Shown here in pieces: positions 36,845 to 49,215 of a stretch of DNA of 64,000 nt (the first letter of the stretch is position 1; each line of letters starts with the position of its first letter). This stretch comes from Centroberyx gerrardi (lineage: Eukaryota > Chordata > Actinopteri > Beryciformes > Berycidae): positions 27,186,885 through 27,250,884 of the forward strand of contig NC_136003.1 in the NCBI RefSeq assembly GCF_048128805.1, in the 5' to 3' direction. Under the pieces are notes generated by a model. The model saw only the letters and a program-made list of their open reading frames with translations, was not told the DNA's origin and did not search any database. The translations under genes were made by a program, and so were the position numbers.

Positions 36845-37330
36845 GGGGTTAGACCGATATATCAGGCCGATATTGGCCTTTTAGTAAATACTGGATATCA
36901 GCCAGTCAGTGTCGTCCTCTGATATGATGGAGCTTCCCCCCCGATCACAGCTACAGAAAACTGCAATGAAATCAGATTTTCTTTGCACAAATTATTTATT
37001 CATTTAATTGTTCAGTTATGTTTTTTGTAAATTAATTCCTCATACAAAGTCCCAATGAATCCCAGAGTTTATCTTGCCATTGAATAGGTGTCATCCTGTC
37101 TTAAAGAGCTGCTAACACTAAAATAATTTAATTATCCTGGGTTTCAGTGGAGAGTTTTAGTGTCCTATGATGGTCTAAATGCCGTTTCAGAGGCTTTTCC
37201 ACCCTGATAAGAAAATAATTATGGGGCAAACACTCATTTTTTGGCATGATAATTAAAAAGAGTAAACACTGGCTCTTGGTAGCTTCGATACAATCCTATC
37301 AGTATCGGTATCAGCCTGAAAAACTAATTT
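36845..37330. repeat. repeat family B, short copy
   Basis: Starts GGGGTTAGACCGATATATCA, holds GGCCGATATTGGCCTTTTAG, GATATGATGGAGCTTCC, GAGTTTTAGTGTCCTATGAT and TTTTCCACCCTGATAAGAA, and ends near AGTATCGGTATCAGCCTGAA. Confidence 0.65.
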
Positions 37331-37454
37331 CAGTTGTTGACACTAAACGTGCGTTTGTATGTGTGACATTCATTTTTATATCTGTGTGGGAAGCGCTGGT
37401 TCTAGCATCTAAGAAAGTTGCATATGTGCTTTCAGACTCCCAGTATGTACAGCT

Positions 37455-37482
37455 TGTGTGTGTGTGTGTGTGTGTGTGTGTG
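37455..37482. repeat. (GT)n microsatellite
   Basis: About 14 GT units. Confidence 0.95.
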
Positions 37483-39226
37483 GGCATGCTGCTTGGGAAC
37501 GCAGATTCCCCCCGACCTGTTACACAGCCATTATTCAAAAACCAGGCAGCAGCCCTTGAATAAATCAGCGACCCGTGGCCCAGTGTGTTCATAAATGAAT
37601 ATTTAATGCTGTGTTGATGCTGTTAATTTTAACCTCCTCTCCTCACTCAGCAGGATCTCCTCCGTCCCGTGGGTGCTGCCTGCTGCTGGCTTTCTGAGGG
37701 TTGAGAAGAGCGGGCGAGCCTTCTCCCCGCCGCTCGGTGAGTCAAATCCCAGCAGCCGCAGGGACTTAATACAGCCGAGTCAATTCTCAGAGAGCCTGCC
37801 ATCCAATACTGACTTTTATTTCTTAACCTCGTCCAGGTCACTCTGTGTGAGTTAGATGCCAATCTCAAGGCCTGGGAGCCACAGAAATCCCATTTATTCC
37901 TCTCTCTCTCTCTCTGCTTATTCTTTTTGCCAGCTACAGTTTCAAGAGGAGGAGGGGGGGGGGGTGATGAAGAGGGGGGCGGATAGGGTAAGAACACCTT
38001 GACCTGTTTTAGTGATGCTGCTATCGTTGGAGGCTGTTTCTCTGTTACAGGGCTCAAGATCTTTGGGTTTTACCTGCTTCTCTGTCCCTTTTTGCCTCTT
38101 TGGAAAGCGACTTTGCATTAAAAGAGGCTGCGCTGATTAACTTTGCACCTGTGAGGGCATTGTGTGTGTGTGTGTGTTTGTGCTTCCCTCTCTCCCTATG
38201 CAGATAGACAATGGCATAAATGTGCTATTAGTAAGAGAATTGATAATTTTTTTCTCTATCAACAACAAATAACTTCCAGGATCACACGTTATTATCCCAA
38301 GACAAAGAGAAGAAGTATAAGCTATCTCTGACTTTCTATTTTCCTTTCAGATTTCTTAATTTTTTTTGCTATTATAGATGTCAAATATAAAGACTATGAA
38401 TGCAACAAAAAGAAATCGATGGCTCCATTTTAACGACATAAGTGTTTTCCCATAAAAGAGTTTTGTTGGTCTTAACGGAACAGAACGGATCATGTCAGCA
38501 GGTTTCCACACTCACTGTCATGAAAAAAGATAATAGTTTTTTCTCCCATAAGCAGTGGAATAATTCACTGTAAGAATTCATCCTATGGCTAAAATCTCAC
38601 AGGTTTGATCCCCTACACTCCCTTGATCTGCTTACTCATAAGCATATTTAAGAATTTTTTTATACTTACTTTTGTAAATATAGAACACACACAGAACAAA
38701 TTGCAAATATCTCAAATATCTTGGTTCAGGCAATTCAGACAATCACTTTTAAAAAGAGAAGACTTCATCAAATCACAGGAAGGCTTCACTGAAAAGAGGT
38801 CAAGTTATGAAGTATTAGCGCCACACACACACACACACCTTTATTACACCTGTATCCATCTCTCCCCATGGCAGAGAAATAAAAAAAAAAATCTGCAAGG
38901 CTCTCTCTCTCTCTCTTCCACCAGTACCCAATTCCCCAAACCTCAATCTGTCTGATAGTGAAGTTTATTCTACAGAAACGTGAATTATCTGTTCTGTTGA
39001 AAACGCTCAGCGCACACAGTTACACCTGTACCTTTTGAAAGCGTCACACTAAAGCTTGACATCAGCCTATCATTTGCAGCAAAACAGCCACTTGCTTCAC
39101 ATTTTCACACATTATTTTCGGCAGACGCAACATGCATTAGGCAATGAATCAGATGGAAACAATGAACTGACTCCCGATAAGCAGCAACACTGACAATAAA
39201 CCACATTTTTTACTCTTTTAACTTAC
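37483..39226. other. spacer, nothing firm
   Basis: Includes a small (GT)n at 38161-38178, (CT)n at 38901-38916 and a G-rich run near 37952. If the candidate sstr3 first exon at 39227 is real, this stretch lies within its first intron. Confidence 0.4.
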
Positions 39227-39545
39227 CCGTTATAGGCTGAGACTTTCTCAAACCGCGATCTCTCCAGCGAGTCTCGTCCGCCGGTTAGAAATTATCGATG
39301 AAATAACGCGAGAGGAGATCAAACTGAGGGGAGCTGCAGGGACGAGCCGCCGCACTTCATGTATCCTCCTTTCAGCGCAGCAGCAGCCAAAATGTGTTTT
39401 GCGCTCATAGTCGTGAACAGGTCGGTGTGTTTCTGTGTTTTCTCTCTCTTATGTGTGTGTGAGTTTCTCCCCGCCTGCTGCCGGTCGGACTGGCGCACTG
39501 GAAGCCGCGGACACAACATACATTACCGGTCGCACAGTGTCTTGC
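39227..39545 (-). promoter_or_regulatory. candidate sstr3 first exon and CpG-rich promoter
   Basis: The - strand sequence TATAACGG|GTAAGTTA is an excellent donor with exon end at 39227. The 300 bases upstream of it (39240-39540) are unusually rich in GC and CpG for this window (CCGCGATCTC, CGTCCGCCGG, GAGCCGCCGC, GCCGCGGACA). The next strong acceptor on that strand is at 27942, just before the sstr3 ATG. The link between the two is inference; it could also start an independent non-coding RNA. Confidence 0.4.
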
Positions 39546-39613
39546 CTGTAACTAGGTAACAGCTCTGCCTGCTTGCAGAGAGTCAAGTAGGAGGTGTTAA
39601 AATCCTATGTATG

Positions 39614-39636
<23 letters not shown>
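39614..39636. repeat. (GT)n microsatellite
   Basis: About 11 GT units. Confidence 0.9.
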
Positions 39637-39639
<3 letters not shown>

Positions 39640-39644
<5 letters not shown>

Positions 39645-41565
39645 GGTGTCACAGCCTATGCTCTGTGTGTGCAAGTGTGTGTCCTACACTCTTAACAAAA
39701 AGGGTTCAGTATAGCACCAGAAAACGCTTCTTCAGGCTTGTATATAGCAGAACCCTGTTTGGTGCCATAAAGAATCATTTTAAATTGTTTGAAATGTCCC
39801 AAAGCAGTAGTTTTAAAATAGTTTTTTAAAGAGGCACACTGTGTTATTTAATCTGATTTGCCATTTCTTTTAAATTTGTATTCAAAAATGTGACGAAAAG
39901 ATGAGTCATTGCATTTCCATATAGAGCCACTACCTTAAGGAACCCTCCTTTTTCTGTGTGTAGTTTATGGACTGTCTCTCAGTGTGTGTGTGTGTTCTTG
40001 TACTTCTGTCTCTACGAGGATGAAATGTCCTCACGAGGATAGAAAGATGAGGAAAATCCTCCAAGGTTTTGCCTGGTTCTCACGTCTTCAAGGAGCTGGT
40101 TTAGGATCAGGTCTTGGGTTTAGCGTTAAAATTAGGATTAGTTGTAGGTTTAGGTTAGGGTTAAAGGAAAAATCCACCCTCAGACACTGTTATACCATCA
40201 ATCTGTGATGTTCAGTGCATTCCAGGAGTTATTTTGTGATCAAGTGTTATAATTTACTGTTTTGGTGAACCCACTTTCCCTCAACCTGCCTCGTCTGGCT
40301 TCTACTTCAGTTACTGATTTCCTACATTTCCCAGAATGACTATAGCCAACTATTTTGTGAACATCGTGGCGTGTCTACGATCGCCGCTGTGCCCCTTACT
40401 CAAAACACGACACGTGTTGAGGCTACTGTCAGTGGAGAAATTGGTCTCTCTGTCTCTTCTACGATGCATTTCTCCCCGTGTGATTGTTGAGCCTAGAAAG
40501 AAGCCCTTGCTCTTTGATTCTGAGGGACTGACACCAAAACCTGATGTTTACCTTTTGTAGAATCTATTGCTAGGATTGGTTCACAGGAGATTGAGCATCA
40601 CCATGGTACATCGATAAGAATGTAGGAGGGACAACTGATGTTTCCGTTTAAGCCATTTATTGCCACTATGCACACATGTAGAGCAATAGGAGATGATGAG
40701 GCTTGACAGTTATGGTTTTCTATTAATGATAAACAGAAAAACACACAAGGATTACAATACAGTTAACCAATGTATAACATCACACTGAACAATTAGGTAC
40801 CCAACAAACAATGAATATTAGTACTCTAACCAAGGGGGTGAGGGGTAGGCCTACCACTGCTGAAATTATAGAGTACATAACAGAGAAACATTCATTTAAC
40901 AATTACATAAGAAATTCAACATTCTAAATTAGGTTATAAGGATTCTTGCATTTCCTTAAGAGCTACAATTAATAAATCATGTGCACTGCACACTTACACA
41001 CAATATTATATCTGTAGTCTCAAGGCAAACAGGCAAGGTGACGATTATAGCATTTACCAATATATACTGGTCAAGCATTCAGTCACATCCAATCTACAAA
41101 TAACCAGTAAAGTACAACAACATATGAAGAAAGTAGTAAACTCACTTTATCACGCACAACCATAGGTGTGTATCTGAATCACAGGGACAGATGGCCCTCA
41201 CATGTGGTTCGTGTTGCTGCCAGCCAGAACAAAGCAAATGGGCGGGATATATAGAATAGGCCATTGATTAGGAGTGAGTGAGGTCAGGTGAGAATGGGCA
41301 GATCCACGCCATGGAAGTAGGCGGAGGGTTGCTGAATAGTACGGCTCTATTCTACACTTTTGATGTTTTAGATCACTGAAACATTTTCTCCTATCAAACT
41401 CCATTGTAGCCAATATCTCAATGTGACATCAAGTCATCTATGTTTGGCCAGTTATCCACAGCAATTAGAAAACTACACCAGTGAATGAATGCAGTCAGTG
41501 GAAGGTCCTCACAAGTATAGTAAAACATAGCTCTCATTGATTTGGCTCCACCTCTGACCTTGTGC
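39640..41565. other. spacer with possible repeat remnants
   Basis: At 40163 the phrase TTAAAGGAAAAATCCACCCT resembles the start of a fish MITE, and the sequence to about 40560 may belong to it, but no matching right end was found. The rest is AT-rich without a recognised gene. Confidence 0.35.
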
Positions 41566-42200
41566 TTAAAGGGTAACTTCTGTATTTTTCAACCTGGACC
41601 CTATTTTCCCATCTTTTTGTGTCTAAGTAACTAATGGGGACAACAATTATTGAAATTGGTCCAGTACTGAGCAAGATCGCTTCAGCCAGCAGCCGCGAAA
41701 CGGGCTGCAATGTAATCCGACGGGGCAAATCGCACCGTCAATGTACGTCCATTAAAAGTGCTTGTCTGACAACATTATGGAAAGGACCCTACAGAGAAAT
41801 GAAACGTTTTTCTTTCGCTTGATCCGGTCTGTGTGTAACCAAGTCTCGCTCAAGTCTCGCGAGAGTTGAGTTGTTGCAGGAAGTTACACACAGACCGGAT
41901 CAAGCGAAAGGTAAAGAAAAACGTTTCATTTCTCTGTAGGGTCCTTTCCATAATGTTGTCAGACACTTATAATAACAATCTGAGCCTGTCAGTGGCAAAA
42001 ACAAGCACTTTTAGTGGACGTACATTGACGGTGCGATTTGCCCCATCGGATTACATTGCAGCCCGTTTTGCGGCTGCCGACTGAAGCGATCTCGCTCAAT
42101 ACTGGACCAATTTCAAAAATTGTTATCCCCTTTAGTCACTCAGACACAAAAAGATGGGAAAATAGGGTCAAGGTTGAAAAATACCGAAGTTACCCTTTAA
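41566..42200. mobile_element. large foldback MITE flanked by TTAA
   Basis: A 635-base near-palindrome. The left arm 41570..41839 pairs with the right arm 41883..42196, and the element runs from TTAAAGGGTAACTTC to GAAGTTACCCTTTAA. The arms share long exact blocks such as GGACCCTATTTTCCCATCTT, TTGATCCGGTCTGTGTGTAA and TACATTGACGGTGCG. The right arm carries about 45 extra bases near 41968-42010. The 43-base centre contains TCTCGCGAGA at 41855..41864. TTAA at both edges suggests piggyBac-type mobilisation (inference). Non-coding. Confidence 0.85.
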
Positions 42201-42218
42201 TGGCTGTTGCTTTGTTCC

Positions 42219-42223
<5 letters not shown>

Positions 42224-42269
<46 letters not shown>
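42224..42269. repeat. (GT)n microsatellite
   Basis: About 23 GT units, just outside the foldback element. Confidence 0.95.
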
Positions 42270-42989
42270 CAAAACAACTCTGCTACCACAGTTTGTTCAT
42301 TTTGAAGCCTGAACCCCCCCCTCCCCTCCATCAAGCTGCATAAAACATGTACTGGATTCTTATGGAATCTGTGTCATTTCTAATTTCTCAGCCCAAAGGG
42401 TTCGTCAGTGTTGGTTAAATAGCTCAGTTGAATAAATTATGAATAGGCCATGTGGGATGAATGAGACGCCCTTCATTTATCTTATCTTGCAAGACAAATC
42501 ACACCACAGCTAGTTCAAATAGGCTACAGGCCTATACTTATACATATACTATACTATACTATACACACTTATACAAATACCCAGATAGTTTCTTAGTTTT
42601 TCTCAATTCTTTCCCAATATTTAGGCAGGAAAATAACACTGTGCCATAACACCATACATGTCAAAGAAGAGATATTTCAGTTTCTCAGCAGAAACTTGTA
42701 GCTTTGAATGGAATCACTGAATAGGATTTTAAAATGTCTGGATGACTGAACTCAGTTGAAATACATGGGCCAAAGGTTGTTTTAAATCAATGGAAGAGTT
42801 AGACCTCTTTACCTAAAGTCTGAATAGAAACTCAAAATAGAAACAATGGAATTATTCAACTGTTAAAATTGATTTTAACCAATTTTCAAGTTTCAGATAG
42901 TTCAAGTTTCAGATGTTAGCTATGATAGGAAGTTTTTTGAATATCCTCAGGTCTCAATAAAACAGGCCCTGTCCAGATGGAGGACCCAA

Positions 42990-43280
42990 AATAACCAAGA
43001 GAAATAATAAAAATAATAGATAAGAAGGCTAATACCCTGTTGCCTTGCCTGTTATGTTATTCCATTTGTTGTTATCTGGATCTGTTTATCTTACCTTTTT
43101 GCTTTTAGTGTTTTATTCTTTTTATTATATATTTTCTTTTACTTTTAACTGATCTATTCTGTTCTTTCATCTCTTGATTGTGAAGCACTTTCTGATTTTA
43201 TTTTGTCTGTGCCGCACTTTGTAACTTTGTTTTGAATAGTGCTATATAAATAAAGATTATTATTATTATTGTTTTTATTA
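42990..43280 (+). mobile_element. LINE 3' tail
   Basis: The T-rich 3' UTR has GAAGCACTTTCTG, GCACTTTGTAACTTTG and AGTGCTATATAAATAAAG, followed by a (TTA)n tail. The wording matches the 3' ends of fish LINEs and resembles the tail at 22880-22976. No ORF remains. Confidence 0.6.
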
Positions 43281-43287
43281 TTATTAT

Positions 43288-43430
43288 ACGGAAGAGGATT
43301 AGGGCCACATGTGAAAAATGTATTTGAGTTCTGAGATTAAAGTCAGAATTCTGACTTTATTCTCAGAATTCTGACTTTAAACTCAGAACTCAAATACATT
43401 TTTCACATGTGGCCCTAATCCTCTTCCATA
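43288..43430. repeat. palindromic MITE (hairpin)
   Basis: A 143-base near-perfect palindrome: the left arm has GGAAGAGGATTAGGGCCACA, TGTGAAAAATGTATTTGAG and TTCTGAG; the right arm repeats these inverted, ending CTAATCCTCTTCC. The centre holds two tandem GTCAGAATTCTGACTTTA-like units. It lies between (TTA)n tracts. Confidence 0.85.
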
Positions 43431-43433
43431 TTA

Positions 43434-43471
43434 TTACTGTTATTATTATTATTAATAATAATAATAATAAT
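43434..43471. repeat. (TTA)n/(TAA)n tract
   Basis: An AT-rich trinucleotide run just after the palindromic element. Confidence 0.85.
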
Positions 43472-43479
43472 AAAAGGAT

Positions 43480-44837
43480 CAGTCAGAATTCTATTGGAGT
43501 GATTTCATTTGAGTAGAAAATGTATGTTTTTTAACACACATTCATGAGCAGTCAACCTCCAACATTAGCTTTATGTCAGATTAGCATTAGTTTATAATCT
43601 GTAGCCACTGTGAGCATTGACTTTTTTTTTTGAACATTATCAGTAATTGCTAACATGTACAGACAAACTCATTTTTTGACAAATTCAACATAGAACAAAG
43701 AAAAACAGAAGATGTACGAGGCGATGAGAAGTGATAACAGGCAGTGAAGCGAAGGGTCGGCGACACCAAGAGCTCCGGGGATGTTTGTGTCGAGCTGACA
43801 GAGATGTAAACAGGCTCAGTGGAAAGATAATGTCTTTCAGATGACATGTGCATCATGATCCGCTGCAGACAGATTTTGGGATAATTTCAGGACCGTCCTC
43901 TGTGACCAAATCCATCCAGATCCAATTTGTTTCAAGCCGTTGTTTATGTCAACTAAATAACAATTCTGACCTTAAGCTGAGGGGAACCAAACAAAAAAAT
44001 GTTATTTGCAGGTTTCACAGCTGCCAAGAAAACAGTTCTTCAACATCGGACAAGCAGATGTTTGTTTGATGAAATTTTATATACATATATATATATACAG
44101 TATATTCTCTGTGAATTATAGGAAACTTGCCAGGCTAAACAAAGCGAAGCCTTTACAGGGAAATCTCTGTCATCTAATATTTCTGATTTTATTGTATCTA
44201 AAAGGTAACTAATGCCCTCATGCAATATCTGATGAATCTCTGTCTACTCTAACCCCCCATCCCTCCCCACACACACACACACATACACACACACACACCT
44301 CCCATCCCGGTCACTTGTCACCGGTGATGTTTGCAATTTGCTGGTTCTTGAAAAGCAATAAAAAAAAAGGCAATAAAAAAGGTAATATGCACATTGAAGG
44401 TTGATGAGACTGCTGAAAATCTGGTTATAATCGGTTTTAGCACTGATGAAGAAGTCAAGACGTTTTTTTGAGGTGGTGGGTGGGTCGGGGGTGGGGGTGG
44501 GGGTGTTACCTCAGCTCTGCTGAATGGCTGATTGGTGCCGTGGGTCCTGAAAGCAGATGTCTTTTTAGATATAGAAGATGGCAGCACTGGCAGTAATACT
44601 TTCCACTTTCCTAGCCAACAATGGTGCTAGAGAGAACAGATCAATAGCTCATTACTTGCCAAACTACCCACAACCCTGTCCCACATTTATGACTTCTCCC
44701 ATGCTCTCAGAAACAAAACCTTTTGCCCATAAAACCCCTTTATCCCACTTTTGTTTAATTTGTGTCTACAATGGATCCCATAGCAGTCGTAAAAATGACC
44801 ATGACAACTGGGATGATCAGCCCATCTGCTGCTCCAA

Positions 44838-44883
<46 letters not shown>

Positions 44884-46905
44884 TCATCTGGCCTGACAGA
44901 TGAAGATGCGCTTCACATAACACTGAGATTCAGATTGCATAAGTGTGTCTGCCGCAGCGCTCACAGTTTTAGAATTTGTATCCTCTCTTATGAGAAGGTG
45001 GGCGGCCATCACTTCCCACACGGAGAGGAAAAACTTTGCCTCTTGTTTATTTACAAAGCTCTATCATCACTTTTAAAATTCAGCGTGATATGACACTGTA
45101 CTCAAACACAGGCGTTCGTTCGTTTGGGTATTCCATGTTTGAGTGCTGAATTAGGAAAGTCAGCATTTACACTGACTGTACTAAATAAAATATTATATTA
45201 TATTATTATTTTCCTGATATTGAGTTGCAGCCGCCTTTTGCACAATCCTCATCTCAACTGTCTCAAAGCTTAAAAATACTTCTGTAACTCATCTGCATCT
45301 CTTTATCTGCATCTCCTCATTTGTGATTGCTATAGATTCAATAAGGGAAATCAATAAGGGATAATGGCTTTTAATTGGATTCCCCTCACCACTGCACTTC
45401 AAAGAGCAAGTGTCCCTAATATTTTGTACATCCAGTGTATATTTTCATGCACCTCATGAGTGGAGTGAACTGCAAGACTCCCATAAATTGGACGCTCGTG
45501 TGCTTTGATGATTTGAAATGGCTTGTTAGATGAAGCTTTACTGAAGGAACGCAGCTGTTTTCTGCGACATTTTCCTTGGCCTCTTGTAATGTTTGTTTCT
45601 TTGCAATGTGAATGTCTGTCTGTATTGTGCGGACGTGTACATGTTTTTACATTTCCCGATTTTCATTGTATAGCGCGTAAAGCTTCATGCGTCACTGCGA
45701 AAGAGAGCTGAGCCGTCACTTGACCCTCCAAGGTAAAATCAAGGCTAGTCTAGCTAGTATCGAGCCAGCAGAATATCACCTTCCCAGCCCTCGTTTTGTA
45801 TTCAATTCATCATATAATGCAGTGCATGTATGATGTAGAGTACGCACCGCCCCTGTGTACAGTGGGAGAGGTACGGCGCCTCAGGGATTGGACTCCCACA
45901 GCGTCACAAAGGTCACGCGCCGTGCCCACGTCCTTCCTGGCTGCCTTCATCGTTCCAAATAACATAGCTGTAAATGGCAAACCGGTTCCCTATAGGAAAA
46001 AAAAAAAAAAAAAGCAAGTGACACCTCAAAAAGTCAATGAAACTGTCACAGAGACGATGACGCGTTCCTCTCGGTGCCTTTCAGGCTGCTAATGGGCATG
46101 TCATATTCTTTGTTTCCACCTCATGTTCATTACCAAGCATAATATCGTGTAATTAAATCGGTGAGACTGGCATGTGGGAGACTATTAAATTAGTGCCGGT
46201 GGGTTGAAGATTCATACCATATACCAGCATCCCCAGGAACTGTGAGCATCGTGTCTCGGAGTGGGAGATGTTGCTTGACTTTTTGCACGTCAGTCATTTG
46301 TTGTAGTTCTGCAAAGACTTTGATGAGTCAGGCATGGAAGTGAGTGGCGAGGTGTGGGCGAACGCCACGCCGAGACCAAAAAAAAAAAGAGGATTTGCTT
46401 AATGATATCCTTGCTGCCTCTGTTTTAGCTGCCTGAAGGGCTCGGCGGCCTTGGCGATCCTTTGGTTATCCCTTCAAGTCTTTAAATTGGGCAAACTGGA
46501 TTGAGGGCAGAGATTTAGAAAGCTTCATTCCAGTGCGTATGAGGCTTTTTGCGGGGATTTTGTGTATGAATGCAACGAGATTTACAATTTACTATTTGCT
46601 GAGCGGAGAGGTGCAATCTATTCTACAAGTGCCAACATGAGAAGCTGCCAGTTCTCACATTGGCAGCGAGAGGTAACTCCCAAAACCCAGAAATCCTGTA
46701 ATGTGACGTCTATAAACTGCACACGGCACGCTCATGTCTTCCAACCCCGGCCGGTCTGTGATGCTTTATACCAAAGGGAACCAAAGAGACGAGAGAGGAA
46801 AAGATCTAACGTTGGCGAGTCTGGCTTTCATCACTTTGGAGAAGTGTCCATGCCCGACACTAGACATGCGAATCTCTCAGTTAGTGGGGACGGCACACTC
46901 TTCTT
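43480..46905. other. spacer with microsatellites
   Basis: (CA)n at 44269-44300, (GT)n at 44840-44882 and a poly(A) run at about 45998-46013. The open frame 44578..45093 exists only because GT repeats lack stops. No gene was recognised. A region at 46400-46560 of mixed composition looks unique but shows no exon pattern. Confidence 0.4.
44840..44882. repeat. (GT)n microsatellite
   Basis: About 21 GT units. Confidence 0.95.
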
Positions 46906-46988
46906 CTCTGTTGCAGCCCCACTCTGTGATTTAGGCTGATAAGACGGGTGGATTCCTACATAAAAATCTTGCCTAGTGCAGCTTTAAA
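46906..46988 (-). repeat. repeat family C, end of an element
   Basis: The + strand CATAAAAATCTTGCCTAGTG followed by CAGCTTTAAAG is the reverse complement of the start of the element at 63735. Further inward the two copies also share CTAAATCACA. The inner boundary is uncertain. Confidence 0.5.
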
Positions 46989-48889
46989 GAATCATTATTA
47001 TGACAACAGATGTTTGCACCCTCTGCAAGCCATAACCACACGCAGCCTACAGGGAAACACACAACCCACCACCATGCTTTAATAGCTTTATGCCCCCTAG
47101 CGGATAGGGAGCAGGTGCAACCCCCCTCTGTACCCGAGAATTGTTCACCCCTCCTGTATGTTTTACCATAGAGCACAAACTGTGGTCTTTAAGTGCGCTG
47201 GTGCGACTACTGACAACATTTTGTAAAGTGTGTGGGTGAGTCAGTCTTCTGAGTGTATGGTGGTTTGGGATCGCCTTGGGTCTTTTCAGCACTTGGATAG
47301 TTAGTAATTGATATTAAAGTAAGCAAGAGTAGTAACATCTGTAAGTAAATCCATACATGCAAGTAACCCTGTTGAATCCTGTTACTTTTGCTGCTGCAAC
47401 AACCCAATCTCCCCACAGGGATCAATAAAGTTTAATCTTATCCTATTACAGACTATTCAAAACATTTCAAACTCAGCTGACATTGATTTTATTGTGGTGT
47501 CTAGAAGAAGATGCACGTATACTCGTGGAAAACAATATCCAACTCGGTCGGTGCCTTGGTGGCATCGTCTCCTAATATGCATATCACGTTCTCAAATCCT
47601 CAGATACTGTCAGACACGAAAAAAAGAATCAATCTAATATCAAAGGACGGTGCCTCACCCACTTGATATATGCGAGTTTGATCTAGGTGGAGAGGTGTCT
47701 GACACTGGCTGCATCTTGTTTGTGTATTCAGGTGTGGTGGCTGCTTACGCTGAGTGCTTTGGCGGTCTTATCACTTGCTTTCTCTAAATGAAAAAATAAA
47801 GCAGATTCCCATGCTCCTCTAATTCACACTGAGGACAACCAGCTGCTGCTCAGATTAGTTAAGTACCCCTTCTTCTTCTTCGTCAGGCTGTCTCCCTCAG
47901 AGTGCGAGTTTTCAGTATCATTTAATTCCAGTCTTCTTCACTTTCATTTTTCATTGGAGAGACCTTTGCTCCTCCTGACAAGACTGCAAAAAAACGTCCT
48001 TAACAAGGACATCTTAATAAGTGATTTAGTCTCATATTCAGCCTTCAAATCTGATTTTTCTTAAAACAAGAGAACAATTCTGCCATTGAGGTGAGATAAC
48101 TCTTATTTCCAATGCAGCTTCACTTGTTTCAGGAGTGTCAGTATCTTGGAACAAGTCAGAATAAGGCAGATCACTGCACTACTATCCAGAAAATGACACT
48201 TGATTCTACAGAATTCTTGAAACAAGTTGATTTGCATTGGAAACAAGTGAAATTATCTAACCTCACTGGCAGATTTTTTTCACTTATTTTAATAAAATTC
48301 CAATTTTAGGACTCGATAATAGACTAAATGACCTGTTAAGATGGTGATTTTTTGCAATGCAGCTGCTGGGTGTGCATGGGCTCAAAAGACCAATGACACA
48401 ATGGAGCTGACCCAAAAAAAGGAAGATCTAAGTAGATTAACTTCTTGAATTCCTTATTAACTGAATTTCCATCTATCTATGCATCTATCTCCATGTCTAT
48501 CTAGTGTATCTATTTAGTGCATGAATATGTCAAGTAAACTGCGGTGGCTCTATATTTGATGTGATCTTCAAATCCCTTGGCTTTAACCGTGGTGGAATCA
48601 CACACACACACACACACACACGCTCACACTCACACACACACACACACACACTCCATATCTCACATCACTACATCTTTTAAATGTTTACAGTTTGGGCGTT
48701 CCTTCTCAATGCCTTGTGATCAGATATGTTCTTTGAGCTTCATTAATCAATATTTCCATATGTGTTAAGCATTGATAAGAGGCTGAAATGTTGTGCGACA
48801 GGTTTTTAAAGGTAATGGGCATGGCTGCAGTGTTTTCTGTGCAAAGTTGGTAGCGTCTTGCTTTATAAATGAGGTGCGTTGGATTTTCC
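46989..48889. other. spacer with a LINE tail
   Basis: At 47390-47445 the wording CCCAATCTCCCCACAGGGAT followed by CAATAAAGTTTAATC is the 3' end of a common fish LINE. (CA)n tracts lie at 48600-48651. Nothing else was recognised. Confidence 0.45.
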
Positions 48890-49215
48890 TTGAATGTTTT
48901 ACCACGCTCAGACGCCGCTCCGCTTTCTCATTTGCCGCCAGCAGTGCGGCCCGAAGCAGAGACGAAATCTCTGCGGACCCCTGGCCCTTCACTCATTCAG
49001 AGAACGTGTTTACAGCCGGGCCCTGCGCATTAATTATGCCCAGCGAGCGCCTGCGGCCCGAGACGAGCTCTTCCTTTTTGATGCAGAGTTGATTGTGTGT
49101 CTGTCTTCTTTCTCTCTCTCGTTCGGTCGGTAACGAGAGGGGATGTCATCGCCGCCTCCTCCTCGACCCCGACCCGAGCCCCGGTGAAAAAGGTGTCACG
49201 GGACGACCTTCATTA
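48890..49215. promoter_or_regulatory. GC- and CpG-rich island of unknown role
   Basis: About 325 bases clearly richer in GC and CpG than the surroundings (CGCCGCTCCGCTTTCTCATT, GCGAGCGCCTGCGGCCCGAG, CCCCGACCCGAGCCCCGG). It holds a TTAATTA homeodomain-type core near 49031. Open frames on both strands are short and show no family features. It is a candidate enhancer or promoter between sstr3 and rac2. Confidence 0.35.

Noticed and set aside
44578..45093. 171-residue + strand open frame
   Set aside because: It is kept open by a (GT)n run that encodes alternating Cys-Val; the rest is composition-driven with no domain.
46562..46939. 125-residue + strand open frame
   Set aside because: No domain, no splice logic, and its 3' part runs into a dispersed repeat (family C).
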